Part shown: piece by piece, positions 1 to 9,722 of the stretch
Numbering within the stretch: the stretch's first letter is position 1
Layout: each line of letters begins with the position of its first letter
Assembly: GCF_000715075.1 (NCBI RefSeq)
Contig: NC_134102.1
Coordinates: 105,660,001 to 105,724,000, forward strand
Direction of reading: 5' to 3'
Length of the DNA stretch: 64,000 nucleotides
From: Nicotiana tabacum
Lineage: Eukaryota > Streptophyta > Magnoliopsida > Solanales > Solanaceae
Program-made: the position numbers and the translations under genes
Notes under the pieces: generated by a model
Seen by the model: the letters and a program-made list of their open reading frames with translations, nothing else
The model's database searches: none
Told to the model about the DNA's origin: nothing

Positions 1-370
1 TATAGACCGTTATAGTTGTATCCTTGTAGTCCTTAAGATTTGTACCAATTCTCATTGTGTTGTAATGACACTCTTTGACCTTTTATTCTCTTTGTTTATT
101 AATTATCTTGCCTAATTATAATCCACATAGTCTTAAGTTTGGTTGGGACCCACAGTTGTGGGCCTGAAGAGTGCCTAACACCTTCTCTTTGAGGTAATTT
201 GAGCCCTTACCCGATCTTTGGTGGCGCTGACTAGTCAAACAAAGTTATCTGCATAATAGCGCACCTTAAAAATCGTTAGGTGGCGACTCTACTTCTTTTA
301 ACACTTTACCTCCCACTCAAAAGAGTTGTCACAATGTCGAAGCCCTCTTTCACGAGAAAAAGGGGCGCGA
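1..370 (+). mobile_element. Fragment of a Ty3/gypsy LTR and leader, Tat/Ogre-like
   Basis: No reading frame is visible. The stretch is less AT-rich than what follows and contains TGGCGACTCT at 281-290. That matches my memory of the tRNA-Arg-type primer-binding site of Tat/Ogre elements. It ends in a purine-rich GGGGCGCGACA tract at about 360-370, after which composition changes abruptly. The lineage call rests on these short signals only; the left side is cut by the window edge. Confidence 0.35.
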
Positions 371-1214
371 CAAATTATACTTTTAAAAATACTTTCCTTA
401 GCAATAATTTTACAAAGTAAACTATGTTAAAAGTTAAAATTTTAAGTTAATTCTTTAAAACACGTAATATTAACCATATTAAAAGTTATATTAGATGCTA
501 AACTCTTTGCATTATACGAGACTTCTTAGATCAACTTATATTGTTATTTGTGATTTTTAAACGTGAGTATTTTTGTATGATTTGTGATTTCTAAACGTGA
601 GTATTTTTGTATGAAGAGTCAACACAAATAGCCGCTCATCTAATCTCTTCAACTAAAAATATTCCGCGGATGTAATATATATAATTTATATACCGGCTAT
701 GAAAAGTAAACATGGAATTTGGATGGCAATTTGTGTAACAATACCTTTTTTTTATAAAGCCAAATAATAATTTAATCATGACTTAGATAAGTTTAAAGTT
801 CTCATCAACTATTTTATTGGACTTTTTTTATTAGATGTGTCTAATATCAAATTATTTGATATAATATTGGTTCATATTTAATAATTTTAGGTTTTTACTT
901 TTCAAGGAGTTGTAGGACCAACCTTCCCTTTCAAATTTCTAAAATACCAAAATTATCGGTTTCTTTATTCTTATTATTTGACAAATTTTTTAATATTTGC
1001 AATAAAAGTATGTCACACAAAATATTTAACTAAACGAAGTTTTTCAAAAAACAAGTTCAAACAAAATATGGTAGTTTTGAATTCAGAATTAGATTACTTA
1101 AACAATAATAATTTTTATAAGACATTTCAAATAATATGATGTGAAACTAAAAGGGAAGCATGATTACTTGTGAAGTTGAGTAGATCAAATTATAGAAGTG
1201 AAACTCAGTTTTTT
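371..1214. other. AT-rich spacer, no gene
   Basis: Strongly AT-rich DNA with stops in all frames and no codon structure. The only internal structure I see is a 34-bp tandem duplication (547-614). It ends at the LINE target site, so it is probably the older DNA into which the LINE landed; the continuation is 32552-32646. Confidence 0.6.
547..614. repeat. Two-copy 34-bp tandem repeat
   Basis: Bases 547-580 are repeated at 581-614 with one visible difference (T to C at the eleventh base). It is an isolated short duplication in AT-rich spacer with no evident function. Confidence 0.8.
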
Positions 1215-1230
1215 AAAGTTGAATATAAGG
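1215..1230. repeat. Target-site duplication of the LINE, left copy
   Basis: The 16 bases AAAGTTGAATATAAGG recur at 32536-32551, directly after the LINE poly-A run. Two identical copies 31 kb apart, one at each LINE boundary, are what target-primed reverse transcription leaves. They place the LINE start at 1231 and its end at 32535. Confidence 0.9.
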
Positions 1231-1370
1231 GAAGATCTTAGTGTGGAGAAGGAAAATCTTGAAGTGAGCCGTGGATCTGCAAGCGCATGGTAAGCAGTGT
1301 TAGCTAACGTACGCACACAACCATGGATTGACGGAAATCACAGGTCACGGCACCGCCTACAGTAACTGAG

Positions 1371-2408
1371 ATGGAAGGAGGAAGTAGATTGGTAACACTG
1401 GAATCTGGAGCACCTCAAGAATTAGGGCAAATTCAATTGGTCCAATGGATGACAAGAATGGGAAGTGCCCCTATGCTGATGCAAGCTTCAAAATGTACTG
1501 AAATGGAAGTTCCCAAGCCAGCAGAAGTAGATACAAACACAACGGCAAGGGAATTGACTTTCTCGATGCAGAAAGTAAACCCTAGCCATCCAATACCAAT
1601 GATAGTTGATGTATTGCAAGGGAATCGATCTCAACAACAAGGGCTTAAATTGGAGTACTATCCGCCAATAATGAAGGAAGGGGTTAAGTTTGTCAAATTG
1701 AATCAAATTGAAGTGGATGAACAAACTCAGAAATGGAAGGCAGCTCTAATTGGGTATGTTCTGGGCGGCTCACCCTCATTCAAAGAGATGCTTAAGTTCG
1801 TGTATGGTGTGTGGAATTCAGTCACTACTCCACAGGTATACCTACTCTATGAGGGTTATTTCATTTGTAGATTTAACTCGGAGGAAGACAGGAACAAAAT
1901 TATCCAGCAAGGGCCCTATACGTTTCAAAATAGACCTATGATCTTAAAATAGTGGGAGCCTGACTTTCAATTAAGTAAGAAAATGACTAGAACTGTCCCA
2001 ATTTGGGTAATCTTCCCAGGGTTACCAATTCAGTACTGGACAAAGGAGAATTTGGTTCGAATTGTTAGCTACCTAGGGAAACCTATATGTTCAGATAAAC
2101 TAACAACTAAGGGTGATAGAAGTTCCTATGCATGGATGCTTGTAGAAATGGACATCTCGCAGGAGTTGCCTGATAAGATGCTGATTGAAGAGGCGGGTGG
2201 AAAATGCAGGGAACAAAATATGGAATATGAATGGAAACCAGCATATTGTGAGGAATGCCTACATATAGGGCAACATACAAAGGAGTGCACAAAGCTAAAA
2301 GTAGCCCAGAGGCAGCCCAAATCCGTTACTCAAGAAAACCATATGCCACCCAAACAACAACAAGTGAAAGTAACGAGACAACAGAAAAGGAAACAACCAA
2401 CAGCCTAG
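1371..2408 (+). pseudogene. LINE ORF1, DUF4283/zinc-knuckle RNA-binding protein, one stop
   Basis: One frame runs from the ATG at 1371 to 2408, broken only by a TAG at 1950-1952, right after the DUF4283-like block that ends PMILK. The frame resumes directly with WEPDF, so this is a single nonsense change (a CAG or TGG codon is plausible). Residues about 105-195 are the DUF4283 fold of plant LINE ORF1 proteins. Near residue 285 is a CX2C...C zinc knuckle, CEECLHIGQHTKEC. Its expected histidine position holds Gln, with His one residue later. The basic, Gln-rich tail fits RNA binding. The family packages its own RNA for ORF2. The 290-bp gap to ORF2 holds no further domain. Confidence 0.85.
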
Positions 2409-3631
2409 TGGAGAGTGAAGTCTGTGTCTGAGCAATCATAGATACAACAAGAGGTTAAACCTGAACAATCCTCTAAGAATCAGGAGGAAACAATAGCAGT
2501 AGTACCTCCACAATAAAGGGATAGAGGGAAGCAGATGCTGAAGCCTCAAGGACATGTACAACAGAAGGGAGCCTTATCAGATGCAAACTTTGAAAATTTG
2601 CTGAGAAGGAATAGATACAGTCCTTTGAGAATTCAAGCTGAGAGCAGCACTGACAAGGTGATTGAAGGGGTTGGCCTCAATGAGGAAAATCCCCCATGAT
2701 CATAAGCTCATGGAATATAAGAGGGTTGAACAAGACCTTCAAGCAGGGTTACAAAAGTTCGAGCTAAATTTAGAAAATATTGGAAGGTGTATACCGATGA
2801 TGCTATAAATGAGAGGGGAAGGATCTGGCTATTATGGAAAGAGAAAATGGTTCAGGTTCATATAGTGATGGCTAGCGATCAACTGGTACATTGCAAGGTG
2901 AAAGACAAGAGTTCACAATTTACATGCGACATAACATTTGTGTATGGAAAGAATACTATACCTGAAAGAAGGAACCTATGGGAAACAATCTGACAAATAC
3001 ATAGTAATATGCAAGATTCCTGGTTGGTTATAGGCGATTTCAATAATGTATTATCTGTTGATGATCGAATCAATGGGCAACCTGTGCAGCAAGCTGAATT
3101 GATGGATTTTCAAATATGTATAGCTGATACTGGGTTGGGATAACTTAACAGGAAGGGTTGCCAATGGTTCTGGTGTAATAAGATAGAGGCCAAACATAGA
3201 ATTTATAACAACATCAACAGGGCTTTTGGTAATGCCTCTTGGCTTAAAAGATATATCAGCCTTGAAGCTATATTTGAAAAGCCTAGAGTATCAGACCATT
3301 CTCCTATTATCATTAACACAGAAGTAGTCAGGTCCTATCTGCCAAAACCATTAGACTCTACAATGTGCTACTGAATAATAAGAAATTTAAGAAAGTTGTG
3401 CACGATGTGTGGTGTCAACAAATATAGGGGCATACTATGTACTCTACATGGGTAAAGTTATAGAGACTAAAAGACAAAGCAGGACAGCTGAACAAAAAGG
3501 TATCTTCATTAGAGAAGAAGCTTGATAATTTGAGGGTACAATTGCAGATTGCTCAAGGGAAATTTGATGTGGATCCATTTAATAGTTAGTCGATCTCAGA
3601 AGAAAAAGAGTTATTGCTGCAGATAGAAAAA

Positions 3632-3650
3632 TGGGGGGGGGGGAGGGGGG
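3632..3650 (+). repeat. G-rich homopolymer run inside the LINE
   Basis: A run of about eleven G, one A, then about six G sits inside LINE ORF2, where family members normally have ordinary codons. It looks like a local expansion, or an assembly artefact of a homopolymer. With one interruption it offers G-tracts that could form a quadruplex; that is inference. Confidence 0.7.
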
Positions 3651-4040
3651 AATTAATGAGCAAGTGATGCGGCAGAGATCTAGAGCAATGTGGATAAAAG
3701 CTGGAGACCAAAATACTAAATTCTTTCATGTGCATCTAAAGGCTAGGCAGGCTAAGAACAGAATTGGTTCCATCTACAATGATCAAGGATCCAGAATCAC
3801 TGTGCCAAAACTAATAGAGCAAGAATTCACAGGATTCTTCCAATCTTTATTGGGAACTTGTGCTGCTGAATTGCCATGTATTGATATCGATACAGCCAGA
3901 AATGGACCTTGTCTTACCAAAGAACAACAAAGAGAACTTAATAGCCCAATAGCAGAAAAGGACATAGATCAGGCCCTCAAAGAATTGCCTAATGAAAAAG
4001 TACTAGGTATAGATGGATTCCCTGCTGAATTCCTTAAAAC

Positions 4041-4045
4041 ATACT
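4041..4045. repeat. 5-bp target duplication (ATACT) of element A
   Basis: ATACT at 4041-4045 precedes the TG of element A and recurs at 30410-30414 after its terminal CA. Dropping one copy together with 4046-30409 joins codons AAA ACA TAC to TGG GGT CTT, which restores the LINE reverse-transcriptase frame. Confidence 0.93.
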
Positions 4046-4809
4046 TGTATTGACCCGGCCGGTCATATTGAGAGTAATAGTGTGATGACCCGATAGGTCA
4101 TCTTATGTTTTAGAACCTAATTCTGTACTTTGAAGCCTTAAATATCTCATTTTAGCCTTTCTTAATTTGCGTGCACAAACCAAGTATTTTTTCGAAAAGC
4201 TTTTATTTTAAAAAAATTGAAAAAATATGAAATTTTTGCCTTAAAATCCATTTGAGTTGACTTCGGTCAACGTTTTGAGTAAACTCACCCAGATTCATAT
4301 TTTGACGGTCCCGGTGGGTCCGTATCATGATTTGGGACTTGGGCGTATGCCCGGAATCTAATTCGAAGTCCCTAGCTCGAGTTATCGCACTTTGTTGAAA
4401 TTTGAAAGTTAAAGGCTTAATGACTTTGAAATGTTTGACCAATGTTTGAATTTTTAGATATTAGGTCTGTATTTTGGTTTCAGAATTAGGTATAGGTCCA
4501 ATACTATATTTGTGACTTGTCTATCAAATTTTGTGAGAAACGGAGATGGTTTGACGTGATTCGGATGTCCGGTTGTTAATGTAGCAATTCTAAAGTTTCT
4601 TGAAAATTTTATTTGATTTTGGTGTTCGATTAATAGTTTTAGGTGTTATTTTAGCGATTTGATCACGCGAGCAAGTTTGTATGATATTTTTAGTCTTGTG
4701 TGCATATTTGGTTTAGAGCCCGAGGGCTTGGGTGATTTTCAGATAGGCAACAAAGTGGAATTTGACTTAGAACATTGCTGGTGTGCTTCAGTTTTTGGTG
4801 CAGGCCTCA

Positions 4810-5140
4810 GACCTCGCAATTGCAAGGTCAGGCTTCGTATTTGTGACCTCTGATGGGTTCGCATTTGTGAGCAACTCATCGCATTTGAGAAGAGTAGTAG
4901 GGGCACCTCAAGTTCGCATTTGCGAACAAAACTTCACATTTGCGAAGTGGGTCAAGGGGGTACAGTGATCGCTATTGCGATCAAACGGTCGCAATTGCGG
5001 AAGGTCGAAGTTCACATTTGCAAACAAACCATAGCAAATGCGATGTTAGCAGAGATGGGTGAGACTTCACATTTGCGAAGCAATTCTCGCATTTCTGGGG
5101 TTCGCAATTGCGAACCTCAGGTCGCAAATGCGATATCTGC
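4810..5140. repeat. Palindrome cluster in LTR B (GCATTTGC / GCAAATGC type)
   Basis: About a dozen imperfect copies of a 10-14-bp palindrome such as TTCGCATTTGCGAA and TCGCAATTGCGA lie in about 330 bp. The spacing is irregular, so this is not an ordinary tandem array. Comparable clusters with different cores occupy the same relative position in the other LTRs of the window. Function unknown. Confidence 0.75.
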
Positions 5141-6028
5141 AATTGATCAAAATGGGACTTAGATGGGATTTTGGTTCATTCTCTCAAATTTTCAAAACAA
5201 GAAACCTTAGAGGCGATTTTTCAAAGAACCTTTCTTCCCCAAATTATTGGTAAGTGATTCTAAACTAGTTTCTTTCAATCTTTCACTACATTTCTTAAAA
5301 TTTCAACCAAATATCTTATGTTTTCATGGTGGAAATTGGAGGTTTTGGGTAGAATTAGGGATTTTTGTAAAATGGGGATTTAGACCTCAAATTGAGGTCG
5401 TATTCCAAAGCAAATTACATAATCAGGCTCAAGGGTGAATGTGTAATCGGGTTTTGGTCCAAATTTCGGGTTTGGACCACGCGGGCATGGGGGGTTGACT
5501 TTTGTTGACGTTTTTAATAATGACCTAAATTGAATCCTTTGCAATCTTGGGTAGTTCCTAAGGCTTAATTTGAATCGTTTGGTTGGTAATTTGCTAGATT
5601 CTATTGGTTTGGAGGCTTGTTTGAAAGGCAAAGCTGTGATTGAGCTTTGAGTGGACCTTTGGAGCGAGGTAAGTATCGTGGTTAACCTTGACTTGAGGGA
5701 TTAAGACTTATTTGTCTATTTGCTACATGTTTAGATGTTGGGTACAATGTATATGTGAGGTGACGAGTACTTATGCGTTGCTGTCGAGTTAAAGTATGCA
5801 GGTGGGGACTTGTTCCTTGTAGTTTATTGCTTACTTTGATCTTGTTATCCATGCTTAGACTAGTTACTTACTAAATTGATCGTTCTTATCGTGTTTACGG
5901 GCTTTTGTGAAAATTGAGTATTGATTCCATAGTTGAGATTGGTATTGTGGAACCATAGTTGAAGTAAGGCCTGTTCTTGTTGATTCTATCTCCTTGCTAT
6001 TACTTTTTCATTGTTACGTGGTAAGGGA

Positions 6029-6260
6029 AAGTGTTAATGCACGAAGGGTGATGCCATTCCATATCGTGAGTGTTAATGCACGAAGGGTGATGCCGTGCCA
6101 TATTGTGAGTGTTAATACACGAAGGGTGATGCCATGCCATATTGTGAGTGTTAAAGGACGAATGGTGATGATGTGCCATGTTATGAGAGTTAATGCACGA
6201 AGGGCGATGTCATGCCATATCTATTGATTTATATTGAGAGTGAGAGTAAAAGCACGAAGG
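6029..6260. repeat. 39-bp tandem repeat in LTR B, about five to six copies
   Basis: Units begin GTGTTAATGCACGAAGGGTG and repeat every 39 bp. The first three are nearly identical and later ones decay. Because 39 is a multiple of three the array opens a frame (5994-6227) with a 13-residue repeat. It has no start context or homology, so I do not call it a gene. Confidence 0.85.
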
Positions 6261-7287
6261 TTGATGGTGTGTAATTTTCTTTATTGTGTTTAATTATTTT
6301 TCACTGGTTAAAGGCATATTGACTGTTCTGGCTATCATTTCCGCTGTATTTCTCGTATCTTGCATTAACTTTAGCATGTCCCCCTCCCAATAGTACATGT
6401 TTAGTTGTTATTATTATTTTCCTGTACATATAATGTTATCTGCACAGGTTTATTATGTGGTTGTCTTGTCATAGCCTCGTCACTACTTCGTCGAGGTTAG
6501 GCTCGACACTTACGAGTACATGGGGTCGGTTGTACTCATACTACACTCTACAGTTCTTGTGAAGATTTTGGTACCGGCCCTAGCTGATCGTGAGAATCGA
6601 CAGTCTGGACTTGCTTATCGGAGAGTCAAGGTAGATCTGCTGGCGTCCGCAGACCTTGGAGTCCTTTTCTAGTTTCCTTATTTTACTGTTTCTTTTCATT
6701 TAGAACAGTTGTATTTCATTCAGACTCTGTTTGCAGCAAATCTTAGAAGCTCGTAAGTTGTGACTCCAGATCTGTATTGTATCAAATATTATGGGATTTA
6801 TGTTATTCCGCATTTTAGTTTTAGCATCTATTTATCTTAATTGATTATGCTATTGAAATTGACTAAAAATTGGTTTAAAGTATCCTCTAACGTTGGCTTG
6901 TCTAGCAAGTGAAATGTTAGGCGCCATCACGGTCCCGAAGGTGGGAATTCTGGGTCGTGATAAATAGCCTCGATCCCCCTATTTACTACTTTCCCCGTAT
7001 CATCTTATGCTTATGTGACTTGCTGGGAGGTTTTGTTCTTCGTTTCGGAGTGATTTGAGACACTTAGTCCCTTTAACGAAAGTGTCACGATCCAACACTC
7101 TAACTTGTCATGATGGCGCCTATCGATGGTACCAGGCAAGCCGACCTTTCAAAATACTTCAATATTTCATAAAAAGGAAAATTCAAAGCTTTTTCATTCT
7201 AGAAATTTTTACAAAAAATTGGAGTTGAATTCAAAATAAAATGCGGAAAGATAGCCCCAAACACCAAGTCATGAGCATCTAGATATC

Positions 7288-7390
7288 CAGCTGTTGTGCG
7301 GGCTGCACCTCTGCCCCTACCGCGACCTCGGCCTCCCACGGCCCTGGCTGGTGGATGTCCATCCTGCCCCGTAGTACGCGTCCTCACCAT
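7288..7390 (-). pseudogene. Gag N-terminus remnant of element C
   Basis: The minus strand from ATG at 7390 reads MVRTRT, then an RGRGRG-rich segment, the same start as the gag of element A (13110) and D (19641). After about 35 codons it fuses at about 7287 to LTR sequence matching 7805-7593. The open frame continues into the LTR (to 7199) as non-homologous residues. Gag would form the virus-like particle core; this stub cannot. Confidence 0.82.
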
Positions 7391-7578
7391 CTGTGAGAGA
7401 AGTAGAACAACAAAAATTTAGTCACAAGAATCAATAGGTTCGCACGACAAGAATTCAAGAATGTGAAGTTTTTCCTAAGGGTTCTGCAGCCTCTCGAAGA
7501 TAAGTACAGACGTCTCCGTACCGATCCGCAAGACTCTACTAACCCTGCTCATGACTCGTGAGACCTATGTAACCTAGG

Positions 7579-7592
7579 CTCTGATACCAACT
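7579..7592 (-). other. Primer-binding site of element C (initiator tRNA-Met)
   Basis: On the minus strand AGTTGGTATCAGAG follows the LTR end directly. TGGTATCAGAGC is the plant tRNA-iMet 3'-end complement used by many LTR elements. Unlike element A's site, this one matches the consensus. Confidence 0.9.
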
Positions 7593-8379
7593 TGTCACGA
7601 CCCAACACTCTAACCTGTCGTGATGGCGCCTATCGATGGTACTAGTCAAGCCGACCTTTCAAAATACTTCAATATTTCATAAAAAGTATAATTCAAAACA
7701 TTTTCATACTAGAAATATTTAAAAAATAATGGAGTTGAATTCAAAATAAAATGCGGAAAGATAGCCCCAAACATCGGAGTGTCACCAAGTCATGAGCATC
7801 TAGATATCGAGTCTAATAAAAATAGTGTCTAAGTATCAATACAAGAAAGAAAGAAAACATAGAAGGAGAAACAAGGTATGCGGACGCCGGTAGCTACCTC
7901 ATAGTCTCCGGTAGTGGATCGCGCACGAACTCAACGACCTCCATGATCAAACACACCTGGATCCGCACATGAAGTGCAGGGTGTAGCATGAGTACAACCA
8001 ACTCAACAAGTAACAAAAATAAATAAGGAACTGAGAAGGTAGTGACAAGCTATACAAATACAGTTCATTTTCAATAATTCCAGCAAAGAATAGACATGCT
8101 TTTAAATCCGGCAGTTCAAATCAAATCAGTTTTATACAATTACAGTGCAGGTAAATATAGATATAGAATATTTTAGAAATTTCACAAAAATTACAGATAG
8201 CAACTAAGTGTATCAACAAATAAAAAATAAAGCAAGTACAGCCTCTCAGGGCAACAATCACTCAACTCGTCACAACAGCTCAATCACTCGGCTCTCAGCC
8301 CTCAGTACTCACACTCAATAGGTACCTGCGCTCACTGGGGGTGTGCAGACTCCGGAGGGGCTCCTTTCAGCCAAAGCAT

Positions 8380-8520
8380 TATACACGCACGGACAACTCA
8401 CGTGCTATAGTATCAATATGTGGAACCACACGTGAGTTTCACGGACAACTCACGTGCTGCACGAACAAATCACGCCGCATGGACAACTCATGTGCTGTAC
8501 GGACAACTCACGTGCCACAG
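8380..8520. repeat. G-box (CACGTG) array in the LTR of C
   Basis: An approximately 17-base phrase, ACGGACAACTCACGTGC, is repeated with variation. It gives exact CACGTG at 8399, 8429, 8451 and 8509 and CATGTG near 8489. CACGTG is the core bound by plant bHLH and bZIP factors. Shorter versions of the array occur in the related minus-strand LTRs at about 33290-33370, 37950-38060 and 42425-42510. Regulatory use is inferred. Confidence 0.7.
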
Positions 8521-9439
8521 TATCAATACCTCACAGACAGGCCCTCGGCCTCACTCAGTCATCAACCTCTCTAATCTCTCGGGCTCTCAGAAATCACAAA
8601 GATCGGCCCAAATAAAGATAACATAGGGGTGAAACAAGAATCAAGAAGAGGATGAGATATAATACGCAAGTAAAACCATGAGTGAGTTCAAGACAACAAT
8701 CGACAAGTAATTTAACAAGTACGCGACCTCTGTGGGTCCCAATGGTACCATCACTTAGCCTAAGCATGATTTCTAACATGATTTGCAGCCAAATTTCTAT
8801 AACACAGGGAGAGCATATAGCTAGCAATAAGTTATTCAACTTTACAGTTTCACGGAATGGACCAAGTCCCAATTCCTACGGTGCACGCCTACACGCCTGT
8901 CACCTAGCATGTGCGTCACCTCCAAAATACTCACATAATCCAATAATTTAGGGTTTCATACCCTCAGGGCCAGATTTAAAACTATTACTTACCTCAAACC
9001 GCGCAAAATCCTACTCCGCAATGCCTTTGCCCCTCGAATCATTCTCCAAACGCTCTAAATCTAGCCACAAACAGTACGATATAATTAATATAGGCTAAAA
9101 GAATCAATTCCACAAGAAAAACGCAAAATTATAAGCCAAAATCCCATTCACTAACAAGTCTAACCATACTAAATTCATCAAAATCCGACATCATTTGGTC
9201 CTCCAAATCCCCAAAATCCACTTTCCCATTCTCAAGCCCTAAACCCCCAAATTTCACTTCAAAATCTCGCTAATTAGGTGGGGAAATCAGTGGGGAATCA
9301 AGATTTATGATCATAAACGAGTACAAGAAGCTTACCTCAATAATCCCCTCGAAAATCTTCTCCAAAATCACCTAAGTCCGAGTCTCAAATGGTGCAATAA
9401 GACTAAAATCGTGAACCCTTACTTTTTAAACCTTCTGCC

Positions 9440-9722
9440 CAAAAACATCTGCACCTGCAGAACCCACTAAAAACACTGGGCTCGTACCTGCGCTCTAGGT
9501 CTCACACCTGCGGAGTCTCTCCTGCGACCCTTCGTCCGCTTCTGCGGAAATGCCAAACTTTTCCTTTTTCGCATTTGCGGCCCATCCTCGCATCTGCTGA
9601 CTTGCAGATGCGCATCCTTTCTCGCACATGTGCCCCCTTCCCTTCTTGGCCTTGCCCGCATTTGCGGCCTCCTCTTCGCTTCTGCGTGTCCGCACCTGCG
9701 GTTCCCCACTCGCATGTGCAAT
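9440..9722. repeat. Palindrome cluster in the LTR of C (CGCACCTGCGG / CGCTTCTGCGG type)
   Basis: At least ten near-palindromic 10-12-mers of the form CGCNNNTGCG lie in 280 bp, irregularly spaced. They start about 0.7 kb from the LTR start (10413), the same offset as the corresponding clusters in other LTRs here. Confidence 0.75.

Larger units (their letters stand above)
2697..4045 (+). pseudogene. LINE ORF2, 5' part: endonuclease and start of reverse transcriptase
   Basis: The frame opens at ATG 2697 with SSWNIRGLN, the signature start of the apurinic-type endonuclease. It then loses roughly 100 bp and changes frame, resuming at about 2764 with KYWKVYTDD. That deletion removes the region that should hold an early catalytic Glu. 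GDFNNVL at about 3038 and SDHSPI at about 3295 are later endonuclease motifs. There are stops at about 2992 and 3140. After another frame change, 3631-4045 encodes the linker with RSRAMWIKAGDQNTKFFH and the start of reverse transcriptase (GIDGFPAEF). The reading frame is open into the ATACT target at 4041-4045 and continues at 30414. A G-rich expansion at 3632-3650 disrupts the linker. Confidence 0.88.
4081..6962 (+). mobile_element. Element B: solo LTR of another Tekay-like family
   Basis: A 2,882-bp LTR, TG at 4081 to TA at 6961-6962 (normally CA), flanked by AATAG at 4076-4080 and 6963-6967. There is no internal region, so this is a solo LTR, normally the product of recombination between the two LTRs of one element. 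It contains a cluster of CGCATTTGCG-like palindromes (about 4810-5140) and a 39-bp tandem repeat (about 6029-6260). Its ends resemble those of the LTRs of A and C, but the interior differs, indicating a related subfamily. Confidence 0.88.

Noticed and set aside
5994..6227. 77-codon frame with a 13-residue repeat
   Set aside because: It is the translation of the 39-bp repeat in LTR B; open only because 39 is divisible by three.
6029..6260. Possible CRISPR-like array
   Set aside because: Units are contiguous with no unique spacers and the context is a plant LTR. The same applies to 61020-61705 and 29557-29795.
9467..9721. Arg-rich minus-strand frames of 66-84 codons
   Set aside because: They overlap the palindrome cluster of LTR C, whose CGC/GCG content yields Arg-rich translations in several frames at once.
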